In this document: positions 33,696 through 46,207 of the stretch, piece after piece
How positions within the stretch are numbered: position 1 is the stretch's first letter
Layout: each line of letters begins with the position of its first letter
Assembly: GCA_921293015.1 (NCBI GenBank)
Contig: OV121088.1
Location: 21,117,645 to 21,181,644 of the forward strand
Length of the DNA: 64,000 nt
DNA from: Phorcus lineatus
Taxonomy: Eukaryota; Mollusca; Gastropoda; Trochida; Trochidae
Reading direction: 5' to 3'
Made by a program: the position numbers and the translations under genes
Notes under the pieces: model-generated
Databases searched by the model: none
The model's input: only the letters and a program-made list of their open reading frames with translations
What the model was told of the DNA's origin: nothing

Positions 33696-36294
33696 TGGAG
33701 AGGGGGTTGGACAACATTAAAGAGCAGCTACGAACAAGACCAACATGAACATTAAACTTCACTCTGTAAACACAAAGAATTTGGTTGATTTTATCATCAC
33801 TTTAAGTACAGAGTTTACTCCCACATTTCCCGACGAAGCAGTGAATCTCTAATAGAAAATCGTCATTTTGCGCGCGAGCATGTCCTCAGGTCACGTGGCG
33901 TTTACGCCGGAAACATCTGTGCGCAGATGCGACAACTAGGGCTTGTAATTTAGTATTGTGTCCTCAACAGTTACTGTAAAACATCTGATTCATGTCTGCT
34001 GTATCGTATTTTCGTAGCCAATGAAGTATCGATTTGTACTTCAACTGTAGATGTCTGTTTGTTGTGACCGAGTATTCTCATGCTAATAATGGCTAAGAGG
34101 AGTATATTCCATTAGTGTTTTCAAGCATACTTCTACATTTCTAAATATCCTACACCAAATTCGGTACGTGGATCTGATAAGGATCGACGACATTCCTTCG
34201 GTTTACTAGTTCATGATTGTTTAACATCAAAACGGTTTAACGTAACCAAGGCAATAGAACTTTTTAAATAATTTTCGTAAACCGTCACTAGCCTACGAAA
34301 GATAATCCTTCACTGAAGCATTTCATTACTGTCAATTTATAGGTTTCAATCATACCATATAGCTTGAACCTCGGAGTCATTCAGTTAACATTTTGAACTC
34401 TCATAATTTGATTATTCAGATCAAACTAAAATATAAAATCACACGCTGGTCCTTTCATGTTTCCACATAATTTTGATTAACGAAATGATACTAAAGATGA
34501 AACACAAAACACTGTGATCGGGTGTGCCGTTTATCTTCCAATCCGAATGAAATGCATACTCAGGCACTCCAGCATGTCTACTGTTCCTGAAGTTATGATA
34601 AATCTCATGCCGCAAATCTCACCGAGATAGAGACATTTGCCATAGCGGTAAGTGCCGAACGGGCGTAAATTAGTATGAGACAAATGAAATTGAAGTGACC
34701 GCTGACACGTAGCGCATTGAAACTCTCCTAAACTAAGAGGGTGACGGTCAGATCTAATTAACGGCCGCCCTGCTACTTGAAGCAGATTTGCTGATTGTTC
34801 AGCCCATCATCCCTCCACACAATGTTCACAGGTGAGCACTAGCTCTAGAGTAAAGTGTATATATCCAGCATTGTCGTTTAAAGTATGGACAGAACTGTTC
34901 AAGGTTGGAGCCATTTAGAATTAATTCACTTGATATGGATAACAAATTTATTGACGGAATTACGTTTTATACTAATATCCGTAGACATGTTATCATAGTC
35001 GACGTTATAATTTGCACCATGGCCTCAGTCCAAATTGTTGGAGCCTTCCTCCTACCGTCTTGGGTCTGATTCCACGTCCAAGCGCCGTACAAACCGACAC
35101 TGTTGCTGTTCTGAGGTGAAGTTGACGAAGGTACCGGTCCTCATTTGGGATTGTAACCGGTGGTCACCCGCTTCTAGTTCTGACTTGTGTTGTTCTAGAT
35201 GTTGAAACCCAACAAACCAAGTTCCTCTGGGGACATAACTTTTTATGCTATTGATATGACGATATATAACTTTAAAGAGGTGTAACGTTTCCATTGGTGT
35301 TCAGTGTATCTCATTTTGTTATCGACTAAGCATTCCTCCATTTATTCTATTGCATCATATTTTACTACTAGTTTCTGTATTCGCACCACACAAATAAGAC
35401 TGATAACACTGGTTTGTCTATGACTTGTATTGATATCCTTTTGGGGACTTCTATAATTGATGTCGCACGAAATGATTTTGGGTAGCTCTTAGCCTTACTG
35501 ATATTGAGCGATATTTGATATAAGAGTGACAAACACGTTGGAAAAATAACTTTCGTGAATTCTACTTTGGAATGAATAGTTCAATGTATTACGCAATTCG
35601 ATATACCGTATTTGACGTATTAACGCCAAGGGCGCTTATATACTTGTCAAAAGTGAGCGCTTATTAAAATGGCTTTCGAAAAAATTCCGTGGAACGAATG
35701 AAATCTCGTAGTATGCTGTATTCCGAAAAACCAAAAGTCTGCCATCTAAATATATTCAAACCTGATTTGACTTACATTTCTCACTTGATACTGAAAGAAA
35801 GAGCGAGACTCAAAAACGTTTTAACGTAACTGCTTATTTTTACTTATTAGAAGGGGTCGCTATTTATTTCGTGAGTTGAAAACATGGCAAGGGGGCTGGT
35901 TAAACAGAAACAGGATTAGTAATTTGTGTCAAAGAGACAAGGGCATTCTTCGTGTGCTTTCGGAGTCATTTGCCATATGTTGTCATTGAAAAGTTTTGAC
36001 TGTTGACCATGCCAGTTCATCAGTTCATTAAAGTTACAATATAAAGGTCAACGGATTTATCTATGAACGACAAAGACAATATACGACTGTTGCGAGGTAA
36101 GCAAAATTGAAAGACTTGTATTCTTCAGTGTTGGCTGTTTATTTACGCATACTTTCACATCTACATTTTGATGTTTAGAACACAGAAATACTTAAGAACA
36201 TTCGTTATTGAGGAAATGGATGAAAAGGTAGTTTGATAAACTGTTACACACTATTAATATCATTCGCATAACAAATGGAAATCATCGTAATATA
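33696..36294. other. Long stretch without a recognised gene
   Basis: No coding or RNA gene was identified on either strand. Scattered short frames (for example the 80-codon minus frame 35294-35052) lack motifs. The region contains no obvious tandem array. Confidence 0.5.
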
Positions 36295-36479
36295 CGAGGG
36301 GAAGTCAACAAGTTCATAAAAGTTAGTATTTCTCCATCACTGACGACATAATCGTTGATGTCAATATTAAGATAGGCCATCTGACGACAGTTATTAGACA
36401 TAAACAACCCATCATATACTTGAAATTTACAGCCTGTTACAGGTACCCTCCTGTAATCAATGAAAGTTCTAAAACTTAG

Positions 36480-36545
36480 CATCGTGCGGTTATCAAGTTT
36501 CTGACGATAGAAGGGGTAATGCGACCGAAATACATAGAGGTATGG
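36480..36545 (+). pseudogene. mariner transposase N-terminal fragment
   Basis: The frame HRAVIKFLTIEGVMRPKYIE is the start of the first helix-turn-helix of mariner transposases, which binds the terminal repeat. It is preceded by a stop and ended by the insertion. It lies about 185 bp inside the left end, the usual distance. Confidence 0.7.
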
Positions 36546-36570
36546 TAGAATAGCGCATGTTCGTTAGTGT

Positions 36571-37672
36571 TGTAAGTTCGTGACGTCACTTTAGCACGTG
36601 CTGTTTCGCATACCGTTTGCGTAAGACATCATTAAATAAAATATAAGGTAAGAAGTCAATAGATCAAAGCCGATCACCTGACACAGTAACAAGCAGCAAT
36701 GAGGTTCTAACAGCTGAGATTCACTTGTCATTACAATTAACATGATAAAAATGTGTAAAAGTAAAAAAAGTATCAAACTTCATTTATGCATACAAATGTC
36801 TGAAACACATTTAATTGAAAAATAACAATTGACGGGTGTCACCTCGAGTCAGGGCTGTCATCACAACAAAGCAGCATACTACTAGTTGCACAACTAATAT
36901 AATACAAGCACTAACAGGTGTCTGTTGGCTTAGTCAAAAGTGAATGAATTTTTTTCTCAATAGGCAAAATACATAATATATTTTGTCACATTTACTAACG
37001 TATTCACATTAATTGATGGTTATTATTGAATTTAGATATTGTGTAAAACTGTACAAAAATAAAATCAAGATTTTTTTCCATGAAAAATAGTTTTTAAAAA
37101 ATATATTTTCATTTATTCTAGGTGAAAATTAAACGAAAATCAACATACACGTTCAGTTATCAGATTGGTGACAAATTCCAATGTTCCAATTGCCTTGCTG
37201 ACATGGAAAAGTGACTGAATGAAACGAACTTCATTTTCATGATGTACTTACATGTAAATATGAATCTAGACCGACATTCAGATTTTTTAAATAGTTGATG
37301 AATGACAACTTTCAATTTCAAATTTCCATTTGAAATAATTGTTACTTTGTTTTAAGATGAGTATTATATCCTTATAAAATACTGTTTATAACCTCATTAA
37401 GTAGTTGTGATATCCATAAGTAAAAATTGTTATATACGTAATTGAAAATGTAATTTCCAAATAAAACAATTTAAAAAAACAATTATTTCATGAATTTTAC
37501 AAAAGAAGATAAAAAAAACCTATAAATTGGTGTTTAGGATATCTGATATTACAAAATCTCAATGAAAAAACATTATTCACTAACTGTATCAGCCAATGGC
37601 CGCATGTTACTTGTTTTTGTATACGTTATCGGAAGGAAATTATTATAAATGTGACGTCACGAACTTGTTGCA
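36571..37672. mobile_element. Inserted unit with TTCGTGACGTCAC inverted ends
   Basis: The left side reads GTTGTAAGTTCGTGACGTCAC (36569-) and the right side ends GTGACGTCACGAACTTGTTG (-37670), an inverted pair of about 20 bp around the palindrome TGACGTCA. The interior is AT-rich with no coding capacity. Mariner coding resumes only near 37880, so the exact right junction and any target duplication are unresolved. Confidence 0.6.
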
Positions 37673-37837
37673 AGATGGCCGCGGCCTTTGAATTTCGACA
37701 ATAAGATTTCAACAGGTTTGTAATGTTATATTAAATGATGAGGTTTCAGTTAAACTTTACATTTAAAGAGAAGACTTAATGTTTTAAAGCAAGTGATGAT
37801 TATTAGACAATGTTACACATTATCTTTAGAGCTTTTC

Positions 37838-38780
37838 GTTTTCGTTCGCTTTGCGTCACACACAATCCTCGGGTTTCGCCAATCCCCTCAATATTCTACT
37901 GTTGCAAAATGGTCAGCTGAGTTTAAGCGGGGTCGCAATTACTTGGACGATGACCAAAGTTCAGGAAGGCCCGTTGAAGTCATTACAGATTATATGCTTG
38001 GGTCCAAGGCTTAATCATGTCCGATAGAAGAATAAAGGTGGAGGAGATATCTTCAGAGTGTGGCATTTCTCATGAAAGTGTTTGCAGCATAATTCATGAG
38101 CACTAGAACATGTCAAAGGTGTCTGCAAGATGGTAGCCACGAAACTGAAATATAAAAGACCGATACCAGAGCTTTTGGACATCTACGATGCTGATCCCAA
38201 TAACTTTCATGCCCGTCTGGTTACAGGGGATGCAAACGAGGATTCATCACTGGGATCCTGACACGAAGCAAGAATCAATGTATTGGAAGCATACGCACCC
38301 TCCTGCATCCAAGAAGTTCAGAACTCAGCATTCTGCTGGCAAGATTATGGCGACCATTTTCTGGGAATCAAGTTGAGCCATATTTATAGACTATGAACAA
38401 CCAAAAACTACAATAACAGGGAGACTACTCTGTTGAGAGCGGAGATAAAGAAGAAGAGGTGCAGATAAAGAAGAAGAGGTGCGGCAGGTTGACTGCTTGA
38501 TTTATGCTTCTTCATGACAACGCTGCAGTGCACAATAGTCCTATTGCACAGGCTGCACTTCAACAATATTGCTTTAAACAACTTTACCACCCCACTTACA
38601 GTCCAGATCTGGCCCCAAGCGACATCTGTCTGTTTCGGAAATTGAAAACACACTTGCGTGGTAAGATTTGGCGATGATGATGAACTTAAGGCAGCTACTG
38701 AGCTGAGGAGCCAGTCAGAAGACTTTTACCGCATAGACAGCCTCAAAGATAAATGGGCAAAATGCATCGAGGTCCAGTGA
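37838..38780 (+). pseudogene. mariner transposase, main part, heavily broken
   Basis: Pieces in changing frames read STVAKWSAEFKRGR, DDDQSSGRPVEV (linker to the catalytic domain), VTGDANEDS (first Asp, usual TGDETW), FRTQHSAGKIMATIFW, MLLHDNAAVHNS (second Asp) and YSPDLAPSD (third Asp, the DD34D form of mariner). The C-terminal KWAKCIEVQ ends at about 38780. Many stops and a tandem 12-codon-like duplication (GATAAAGAAGAAGAGGTGC twice near 38445-38482) show long decay. Confidence 0.85.
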
Positions 38781-38854
38781 GAATAAAATCAATATTACAA
38801 CCACTGTCGTCTGTTTTATATCCACTTCTATGAACGTATTGACTTCCCCTCGTA

Positions 38855-39216
38855 CCCGTCTTTAAAAATGACCTCGGATCCATTAAACAGAAGTTAAACA
38901 AAGTAAATGATTTCGTTCAAAAAAATCTATGAGACGAACTTGATAATGCGTGTGATCCATGCATCAAACAATCTCCCCGCATTCATATTTTAACTTTTGA
39001 AATTGTTATCACACTGACCTCAGGTTACCTTAATATTTGAAAAAAACCACCCCATCTCCTGATTTTGAAGTCATTAACATAGCCAATTTAACGTGTCAAC
39101 GCGTCATCATTAGGGTAATATTATAAAAATTGTTTTCTAGATAGGAAAATGCAAACGTGCATGTAATTTACACAAAATCATTTCATTCGAACAGAAAGGT
39201 GTGAAAAATAGATAGT
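38855..39216. other. No gene seen
   Basis: AT-rich spacer between the mariner and the 83-bp satellite. Nothing recognised. Confidence 0.5.
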
Positions 39217-39908
39217 CTGAATCCTGGGACGGTAAGCCACCTGAAAGTGCCAGAGAGCCTGAATTATAGGATGGAAAATCAACTGCTGGACCCAGACATC
39301 TGAATCCTGGGACGGTAAGCCACCTGTAAGTGCCAGAGAGCCTGAATCATAGGATTGAAAGTCAACTGCTGGACCCAGACATCTGAATCCTGGGACGGTA
39401 AGCCACCTGAAAGTGCCAGAGAGCCTGAATCATAGGATGGAAAGTCAACTGCTGGACCCAGACATCTGAATCCGGGGACGGTAAGCCACCTGAAAGTGCC
39501 AGAGAGCCTGAATCATAGGATTGAAAGTCAACTGCTGGACCCAGACATCTGAATCCTGGGACGGTAAGCCACCTGAAAGTTCCAGAGAGCCTGAATCATA
39601 GGATGGAAAGTCAACTGCTGGACCCAGACATCTGAATCCTGGGACGGTAAGCCACCTGAAAGTGCCAGAGAGCCTGAATCATAGGATGGAAAGTCAACTG
39701 CTGGACCCAGACATCTGAATCCTGGGACGGTAAGCCACCTGAAAGTGCCAGAGAGCCTGAATCATAGGATGGAAAGTCAACTGCTGGACCCAGACATCTG
39801 AATCCTGGGACGGTAAGCCACCTGAAAGTGCCAGAGAGCCTGAATCATAGGATGGAAAGTCAACTGCTGGACCCAGACATCTGAATCCGGGGACGGTAAG
39901 CCACCTGG
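39217..39908 (+). repeat. 83-bp satellite, eight units and a partial
   Basis: Units starting CTGAATCCTGGGACGGTAAG occur at 39217, 39300, 39383, 39466, 39549, 39632, 39715 and 39798, with a partial at 39881. They are nearly identical, so the array is recently homogenised. Since 83 is not a multiple of three, no frame repeats across units and the minus frames over it are not genes. Confidence 0.95.
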
Positions 39909-40509
39909 ATAGCCAAGGCATGGCTCACGTTCCCATGCATCAGATGTACACTGAGTGCCAATATGTGTAATGTTGCGTTTTCTTGATTGTTTTGTGTCAT
40001 GATGGCATTCGCTTAGTAATATTATTGGTAATCTTAACGACTGATCACTGGCCCTCGACGTCTCTGACATCGACTAACCCGTCAGGCTTTGGCGCTGCCC
40101 TCGCCTGTCGTATTAACGACAGCTGTAATTAACAAGATCGACCTGCTACTGCTACTGATTCTTATCTCAAGCATGTGTATGACAGTAGTCACTCCTCTGA
40201 TTACCTTCTGGGAGTAGCGTAACTTATTAGGCTACTCAAAATTACAAAGGAGTGGCTTTGCCTGAAACTGTAACTAGCTCATATACACAATTTGTTGTTG
40301 AAATAGTGAGAGTGATGAAACAGAATGATTTTAAAGCAGGATGTTTACATGGGTTTGGCCGCAGCATATTTTCATACATCGTAAATGGTTTAGGCTGATC
40401 GATTGTGATAAATGATATCTATGATATATATAACAGACTGAAGATTATTTTATTACTTACCAAGCAATCGGTTTTACAACACCGTGCTCGGTGATTTTCT
40501 ACATACTAA
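39909..40509. other. No gene seen
   Basis: Nothing recognised beyond chance frames. Confidence 0.45.
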
Positions 40510-40860
40510 GGGTTATTTATACTAGTGTAAGCCATTGTAGCGTTGACGGAAGTATTTGATGAAGTTATGTGCATGCAACAATTAAACATTTCAGTAACAG
40601 TAACACAATATGTGTCTAAGACTTTTTCCAAGTGCTTCAAATGGTCTCCAATGGTTTTCTTCAACGCAGAATTGTTTTTTTTCTTAGCTCTTTCCCTGGG
40701 CGCATTTTGTTTATACTGGGTAAATTGAAAACTGGGGTTTGCAAATCTTCGCACGTTGACCTTTATGTGATACATCTTAAAACTTGAATACATTTCCGTC
40801 TGGCCAATATAGTCTTCGCAACAACCAGGGCTGTTAATAACGGATAGCAAATTTCCATCT
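40510..40860 (-). pseudogene. Possible Penelope-like GIY-YIG remnant
   Basis: The minus-strand frame from 40850 has VINSPGCCEDYIGQTE and then VNVRRFANPSF. It resembles the Cys-x-x-Cys-x-x-x-YIG core of Penelope-type endonucleases, with the first Cys replaced. The rest of the frame (Lys-rich) has drifted. The call rests on one short motif. Confidence 0.45.
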
Positions 40861-41825
40861 GCATTTTTCGAACTTGTCCGTACATATTGGTTATATTACA
40901 ATTTATTGTTCTTTCACCTTTTCTGGAATAAATTAAGTCCGCCTTTGATAACAGTTTTTGAGATTCAACTCTGCCGTTTTCTGTTTGTTTTCGGGTTAGT
41001 ATAATAATTCAACAGCATGCGTTTATTATGGGCTTCTGTACATATCTATAACTTTGAGATAGATATTTGGTTTGCATTGGTGGTATGATTTCTTAATTGT
41101 TCCTTTGTCAAGACATTTTATTCAGGGGCTTGATAAAATCTTGACACAAAATATAATGACGACTGTGAAACAACGAAAACCTTAATATTATCAATTAATT
41201 TCAATTTTTTCAATGATAATTCAACAAATCTTTCAACCACAAAATTAAAATACAATGTTTTAAGATTTTTTATTACTGATATTTTATAAGCGTGTGTATG
41301 GCCGGATAGAAAGTATATCACTGCGCAAATTACTCTTCAAACTAAAACCAGCCCTGAAAGTAGTGTACACTATACACTGAGTCATTGGTCAGTAGAGGCC
41401 CTCACTTGAACCACACTCTTATAAAGCAGTATGCTGTATGTGTGAGATACCGAACATCATCAAAGAGAAGTAAACCAGAGACATGTTATACTGATGCAGA
41501 CAGTCATACCCTGCGATTTCTCGTATGACAAGATGTAACCGTATATTCAACAGTCCCTACAAATACTAACCCACATACAAGCGATGAATCTTCAATGGTT
41601 GCCCTGACATTGGACGCAACCCGTAGCGGGGGATTGCAGCTATTTCCCCTTTATGAGTGTTTTTCTGATTGGCAAGCAATAGAAGAGGTCCATCTTGTTT
41701 AGCAGATCGTGAAATTAGGAGGCTGGGAGTTCGTGGAAAAATTCACAAATTGCTCAGAATGCTACATTTATGAATAAGACAATTTGAGAGAGGAAGATTA
41801 TACAAATAATATATCTAAATGTATT
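40861..41825. other. No gene seen
   Basis: AT-rich. The minus frame 41321-41118 has no motif. Confidence 0.45.
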
Positions 41826-42311
41826 CTGTTAAACAAAATATTCTGAGGATAACTGAATAGTAAAATAGCTTTGAATGAATTGTATCTCTGTACCGTCTAC
41901 AAAATGGTACTTCCTGTTCTGACGGTACAACAATAGGTTGAAAAAGGATATTTTTCTCCTCAGCGATTATCTTGTTGAATACCCTATATATGAGATATTT
42001 CATATCTTTTACTTGGAGGGTAAGATAAAACATCATATGTTTTCTTGAATTACTAAAATTGGCACTTTCTGTTAAACAAAATATTCTGAGGATAACTGAA
42101 TAGTAAAATAGCTTTGAATGAATTGTATCTCTGTACCGTCTACAAAATGGTACTTCCTGTTCTGACGGTACAACAATAGGTTGAAAAAGGATATTTTTCT
42201 CCTCAGCGATTATCTTGTTGAATACCCTATATATGAGATATTTCATATCTTTTACTTGGAGGGTAAGATAAAACATCATATGTTTTCTTGAATTACTAAA
42301 ATTGGCACTCT
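41826..42311 (-). repeat. 243-bp tandem duplication, two essentially identical copies
   Basis: 41826-42068 and 42069-42311 agree base for base as far as I could read, ending in GGCACT-C/T. The period is 81 codons, so a minus-strand frame of 172 codons (42333-41815) runs through both copies. The repeated 81 residues (SRKHMMFYLTLQVKDMKY...) match no family I know. This is either a very recent duplication or an assembly artefact. Confidence 0.85.
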
Positions 42312-42735
42312 GACTGTCGACTGACCGATACACATTCGGCCTGCAAGGCAGTTGTGGCAGAACATTACTTCGAGGCGCCGGTTTTACGCTGTTTTACTAA
42401 TTAAATCAATTTTAGTCTTCCTAGCCGTTGGCTGGTCTTCAGAGCATTCCTAATCTATAAGGGATTATATAAATTTGGTATGTTGGACATGTGTCGAATA
42501 GTTGTTAGCCAAAATTGGCATTTACCGTCGACATTTCCTGATTCGCAAGAGAGTGTGTCGAATATAAACTAAAAGAGACAGATGTACGAAGAGCTTTAAT
42601 TCAGTTCTCAGAGGGTGCAGGCCTTACCTTAAGCTGTCAGTAACACACATGCATGTGGCAAACTCATGATAAGTAATAAATGAAACAAAAATTTGCCATT
42701 TGAAGATGCCGAAATGGTATTGGTGAGTGAAACAT

Positions 42736-42830
42736 GTAATAACAACAATAATCACAATAATCAACTTTTATAGCACAGAGTTTCAGCTGGGCTGTCCAAA
42801 GGCGATTTACAATCGCAAATGGTCATTGAT
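42736..42830 (-). mobile_element. 3' tail of an L2/CR1-type LINE
   Basis: Read on the minus strand, it gives AATCGCCTTTGGACAGCC...GTGCTATAAAAGTTGATTATTG followed by a (TTATTG)-like tail. The phrase GCxCTATAxAAxTTxATTATT closes many L2/CR1 copies, including the plus-strand LINE at 49084-50395 (GCGCTATATAAATTC). No coding part remains. Confidence 0.45.
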
Positions 42831-44440
42831 ATATGAGTCTGAAAGAGGCGTCTTAAGGAGTATTTTTGAAATCTGCTCTGAGAGAGATTTCTTTATGCTG
42901 TCTGGCTGTGAATCCCAGGGCTTGGGGGCAGCACACTGCAACATCCCCTCCCCTCTGTCAGTGTTGGCAATTGGGATCTCAAGAAATCGAGCTTATTCGA
43001 TCGGAGAATTATTGATCACTTGGTGGATTTAAGCAGTTCCTAAGGATAGACAGGACCAGTTGGTGGCTTCAGGCAGATATATGTTAGTGTGGTTAATTCC
43101 AGATTCCCTGCCTTGCTCTCCTGATTCGTTGAGCAAAGAAACCATCCCTTTAGTTTGTATCCTTACAGATATGTATGACGCAGAGATAAGTTGTTTTTAC
43201 AAGTTGTATTTATTCAACAGTGGGTGAAACTATTGGCTAAGGGTGCCTTTAGCACTAATGGAGCTTTGTGACATAAGGCCAGATTCTGATTTATCTTTAA
43301 CTGAGAATCATCTGTTCCAAACTCACGCAATTCAATTGCATTTCATGTCATTTAAATAAACACTGCCCTACTGTGTAACAACAAAGGGAATGTTCATGGA
43401 GTGCATCTTCGTTTCGGTGATGAAGAAGTGGTGGAACATGCTACTGAACATAGAGCACTATTAGTGAATTTCAGCATTAGAAGTCAGATACAGTAAACTG
43501 AGTACTAAACAAAGGCAGAATTCGGATTCCAACCCCGTGCTCCGTTATTCTAGGTTGTCTGAGCTTTCGAGTGTCTTACATATACTTCCAAATAAACACC
43601 CTATGCAGTTTTATCTTCATACATCGAAATTTCTACAAGTAAATGCCCAGGCGACATTTCTAGATAACTATTTTAATGTTGTTAAGATCAAATAAGTTAT
43701 GAATAAAATGAAGTAGTAAACATTTGATTCTGTTACAGAGCGTCACAGAGCAACACACTGCAACAAAGACGCCTCAGGATAACACAGTACAACATTTTCC
43801 AACACAAAGTAAAACATTACAACACAAACACCACAGGACAACAAAGAGCATTGCGTTGCAACAAAGAACATTGCGTTGCAACCTAGAGTTACACAAACTA
43901 ATGCAGAATTAGGAGTTATCACAAAACGAATAAGAAACAGAACCAAGATTCCGAAACTCTTTAAACACTAACATCGTACCATGACACCTCCAACTCCAGA
44001 CAAACTCCCCAATCAATCAAACATTAAGCAGGAGATTATTATTTTTAATTTCCTTGAAGGATGCACTCCGTGGTAACCTGCCCAGATGCAAGCCTCCATG
44101 TGACTTCCTGAAAGTTTCACGACACAAGATAATCTTCTCCCATTCAAGAGCAATCAGCTGGAAGGCACAATTACCAAGATACTCACACCACTAATCTGGA
44201 GAGATCTGCAGTGGACATACCAACTCAACTGGTCTGGGGCCACATGAATAGATTGTAAGGTCTCGTTGCAGTAGAAATTCACATGGCACCTCAGCAAGAA
44301 GAAGAAGAAGCATCTCGTTCAACTGTTCTTTACTTTATCAAATAGATTATTATTAAACTGTTATCAGTCGGATATTGTTATGAATATATGAATTACAAGA
44401 AATTAATTCAACCCTGCAGACCCCCAGACATAAAAGAATT
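42831..44440. other. No gene recognised; short ACA-rich repeats
   Basis: The frame 42727-43032 starts in the LINE tail and has no motif. An irregular CAACACAxxG-rich stretch at 43741-43905 includes two copies of AAAGAxCATTGCGTTGCAAC. Confidence 0.4.
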
Positions 44441-44520
44441 AATGATAATAATAATAACAACATCAACAACAACAACAACAACAATAATAATAATAACAAC
44501 AACAGTAGTAATACTTTATT
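44441..44520 (+). repeat. AAT/AAC microsatellite
   Basis: Alternating (AAT)n, (AAC)n and (AAT)n blocks. Confidence 0.9.
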
Positions 44521-44564
44521 GTCCTATAACGTAATTCTTATTACAACAGTGATGTAACAAATTT

Positions 44565-45430
44565 GACAGACAGACAGATTTTATTCAGTAATGTGGGCCA
44601 TATGGCCTATACTATAATGAAGTTGAAAAATAAACTGAGTCACATGTTTCTAAGTCTAAATAACTTACATAAATGTATAGATAATAATGTATTGAAAATT
44701 TCATTTTGACAATTTAGGATGATTGACAGTTAAATATAACCTATATACACATCTCGCAATTGCTTCATATAAAGCGCTCGTAAAATCTGGTAATAGCCAC
44801 AAATAAAGAAGACATGATATTCATTTTCTATGTAGCCGCTGTTGCAATATTTACATACACTCCTTTGACCATCTCTGGGTTTTTACGTGAAAACTGTACG
44901 TTGAAATTGTGCAAACTTATTCTAAATTTACAAATAGCTCTCCTGAGAGATGTATCCTGTAAAACGACAACATATTTTCCTTATTTAGCAAAGATTTAAC
45001 ATTAGAATAGTGTGATAAATAGTTTGAAGCAGACAATTTTGCAAACCAATTTCTGAAGCAATATCTTTAAGCCATTCTTGAAATTGATATATAAATATAT
45101 TTACATCACCAACATTTTGGTAGATCAAAACATAAGAAAAACCATTCATATACAAGCATTTTTTAACATCAGGCACCCAACTATGTTTACCTTGATCATC
45201 TAATCTTTTAAGAAAATAGTAACATTGTTTTGGACATCTCTTTTCTTCCATACGCAATAATTTCAACCAAAATTTTATAGCCCTCATTTGGCTCTGGACA
45301 AACATACAATGTCGACCAGTTTCTCTTAAAATAGCTGTATTTGAGGCACCTACACCTAGAAAATATTTAAAATATGAAGTTTGTACTTTTTCAATACAAG
45401 ATAAATATTTTAAGCCATATACAAACGTAT
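44565..45430 (-). pseudogene. LINE ORF2 C-terminus and 3' tail
   Basis: On the minus strand the coding reads YGLKYLSCIEKVQTSYFK (about 45425), FLGVGASNTAILRETGR (about 45345) and MRAIKFWLKLLRM (45290). It then continues through YYFLKRLDDQGKHSW and VGDVNIFIYQF to a stop at 44985-44987. This is the conserved end found after the RT thumb in a group of invertebrate LINEs; the clade name is uncertain. The 3' UTR closes in ACTGAATAAAATCTGTCTGTC at about 44570, with a (CTGT)n tail. A second copy of that 3' end is at 63683-63740. Confidence 0.7.
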
Positions 45431-45515
45431 TTGACGTATTTTACAATAAAAATTTTTACAAGCTGACGAAAATGTTATGAATAGATTAAAAAAGAAATCT
45501 ATAATCATGCCTTAA

Positions 45516-45987
45516 AGAGCCACTCCGTGATTTTCATAACATATTATTAACCTTTGATACGAACCTAAATGTCATATGTGGTAAAATAAAATCAAAACAT
45601 CTTAACTTTTCATGTCCAAAAGACAAATACTGGTTTTCCATGAAAATCTAAAAACAGCCTTATAAATGCACAGAGGTGTAGATATCACGTCCACTATACA
45701 AGGATACTAGTGATATAACCTAACAAACACTATTAACTCCTAACTGCCCTCCTGGCTGTTTTAAATAAGTCTCCAAACTAACTATTTATTTATTAACTTT
45801 GACTATTTGACACGCGCCACTGTCCGGTTTTCGATCATAATTGCGACGTTCTACCTTCATATTGTCAACGTAAAAAGCCAATAAACTTTAAAATGTCTCT
45901 TTTTGGTAACAGTCGATACTTCGGGATCAAATGACACCATTGATTAAGTTTGGCATGCATGACTCCAACAACTCACAGAGTGGCTCT
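45516..45987. mobile_element. TTAA-flanked MITE, copy 1 (472 bp)
   Basis: Ends AGAGCCACTCCGTGA and its inverse (CTCACAGAGTGGCTCT) are flanked by TTAA on both sides (45512-45515, 45988-45991). There is no ORF. TTAA targets are used by piggyBac and Kolobok transposases. Its sequence matches copy 2 at 62869-63339 over the full length. Confidence 0.92.
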
Positions 45988-46074
45988 TTAAACGCCTGTG
46001 CCTCAAATGATTTTGTCCATCCTGCTACATCAGCGTATTTGTCTCCGCCTAGCTCCATAATATACCCTGATATC

Positions 46075-46207
46075 CTACGGCCTAAAACGCAGAAGAAGAA
46101 TTTACCCTAAAGTCTATTATCATATCCTTGATCGTCTTGGTGTCGAGCTGGAGGTAATTATCTTCACAACATTCCACAAATTTTTTTAAAAATTTGTTCC
46201 CATAGAT
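46075..46207 (-). pseudogene. Rex1/Babar-like LINE RT fragment, distal piece
   Basis: On the minus strand VECCEDNYLQLDTKTIKDM, then IIDFRVN, an RT block that follows the YADD box in Rex1-type LINEs. The same ~85 bases recur at 51845-51925. It starts exactly where the Tx1-type LINE 3' end (46208) stops. Confidence 0.6.

Larger units (their letters stand above)
36295..38852 (+). mobile_element. mariner element with TA duplication, internally interrupted
   Basis: The left terminal inverted repeat CGAGGGGAAGTCAACAAG starts at 36295 and the right one ends at 38852 (GACTTCCCCTCG). They match over about 29 bp with four mismatches. TA flanks both sides (36293-36294, 38853-38854). The transposase N-terminus (about 36480) and the rest (37880-38780) are separated by about 1.3 kb of other DNA. 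An intact mariner would be about 1.3 kb. Confidence 0.88.

Noticed and set aside
33298-33762. 154-codon minus frame with repeated FLISLLYLPQ residues
   Set aside because: Complement of the purine-rich 48-bp minisatellite.
40543-40728. Hydrophobic 61-codon plus frame resembling a small membrane protein
   Set aside because: No homology, and it overlaps a more plausible minus-strand GIY-YIG remnant.
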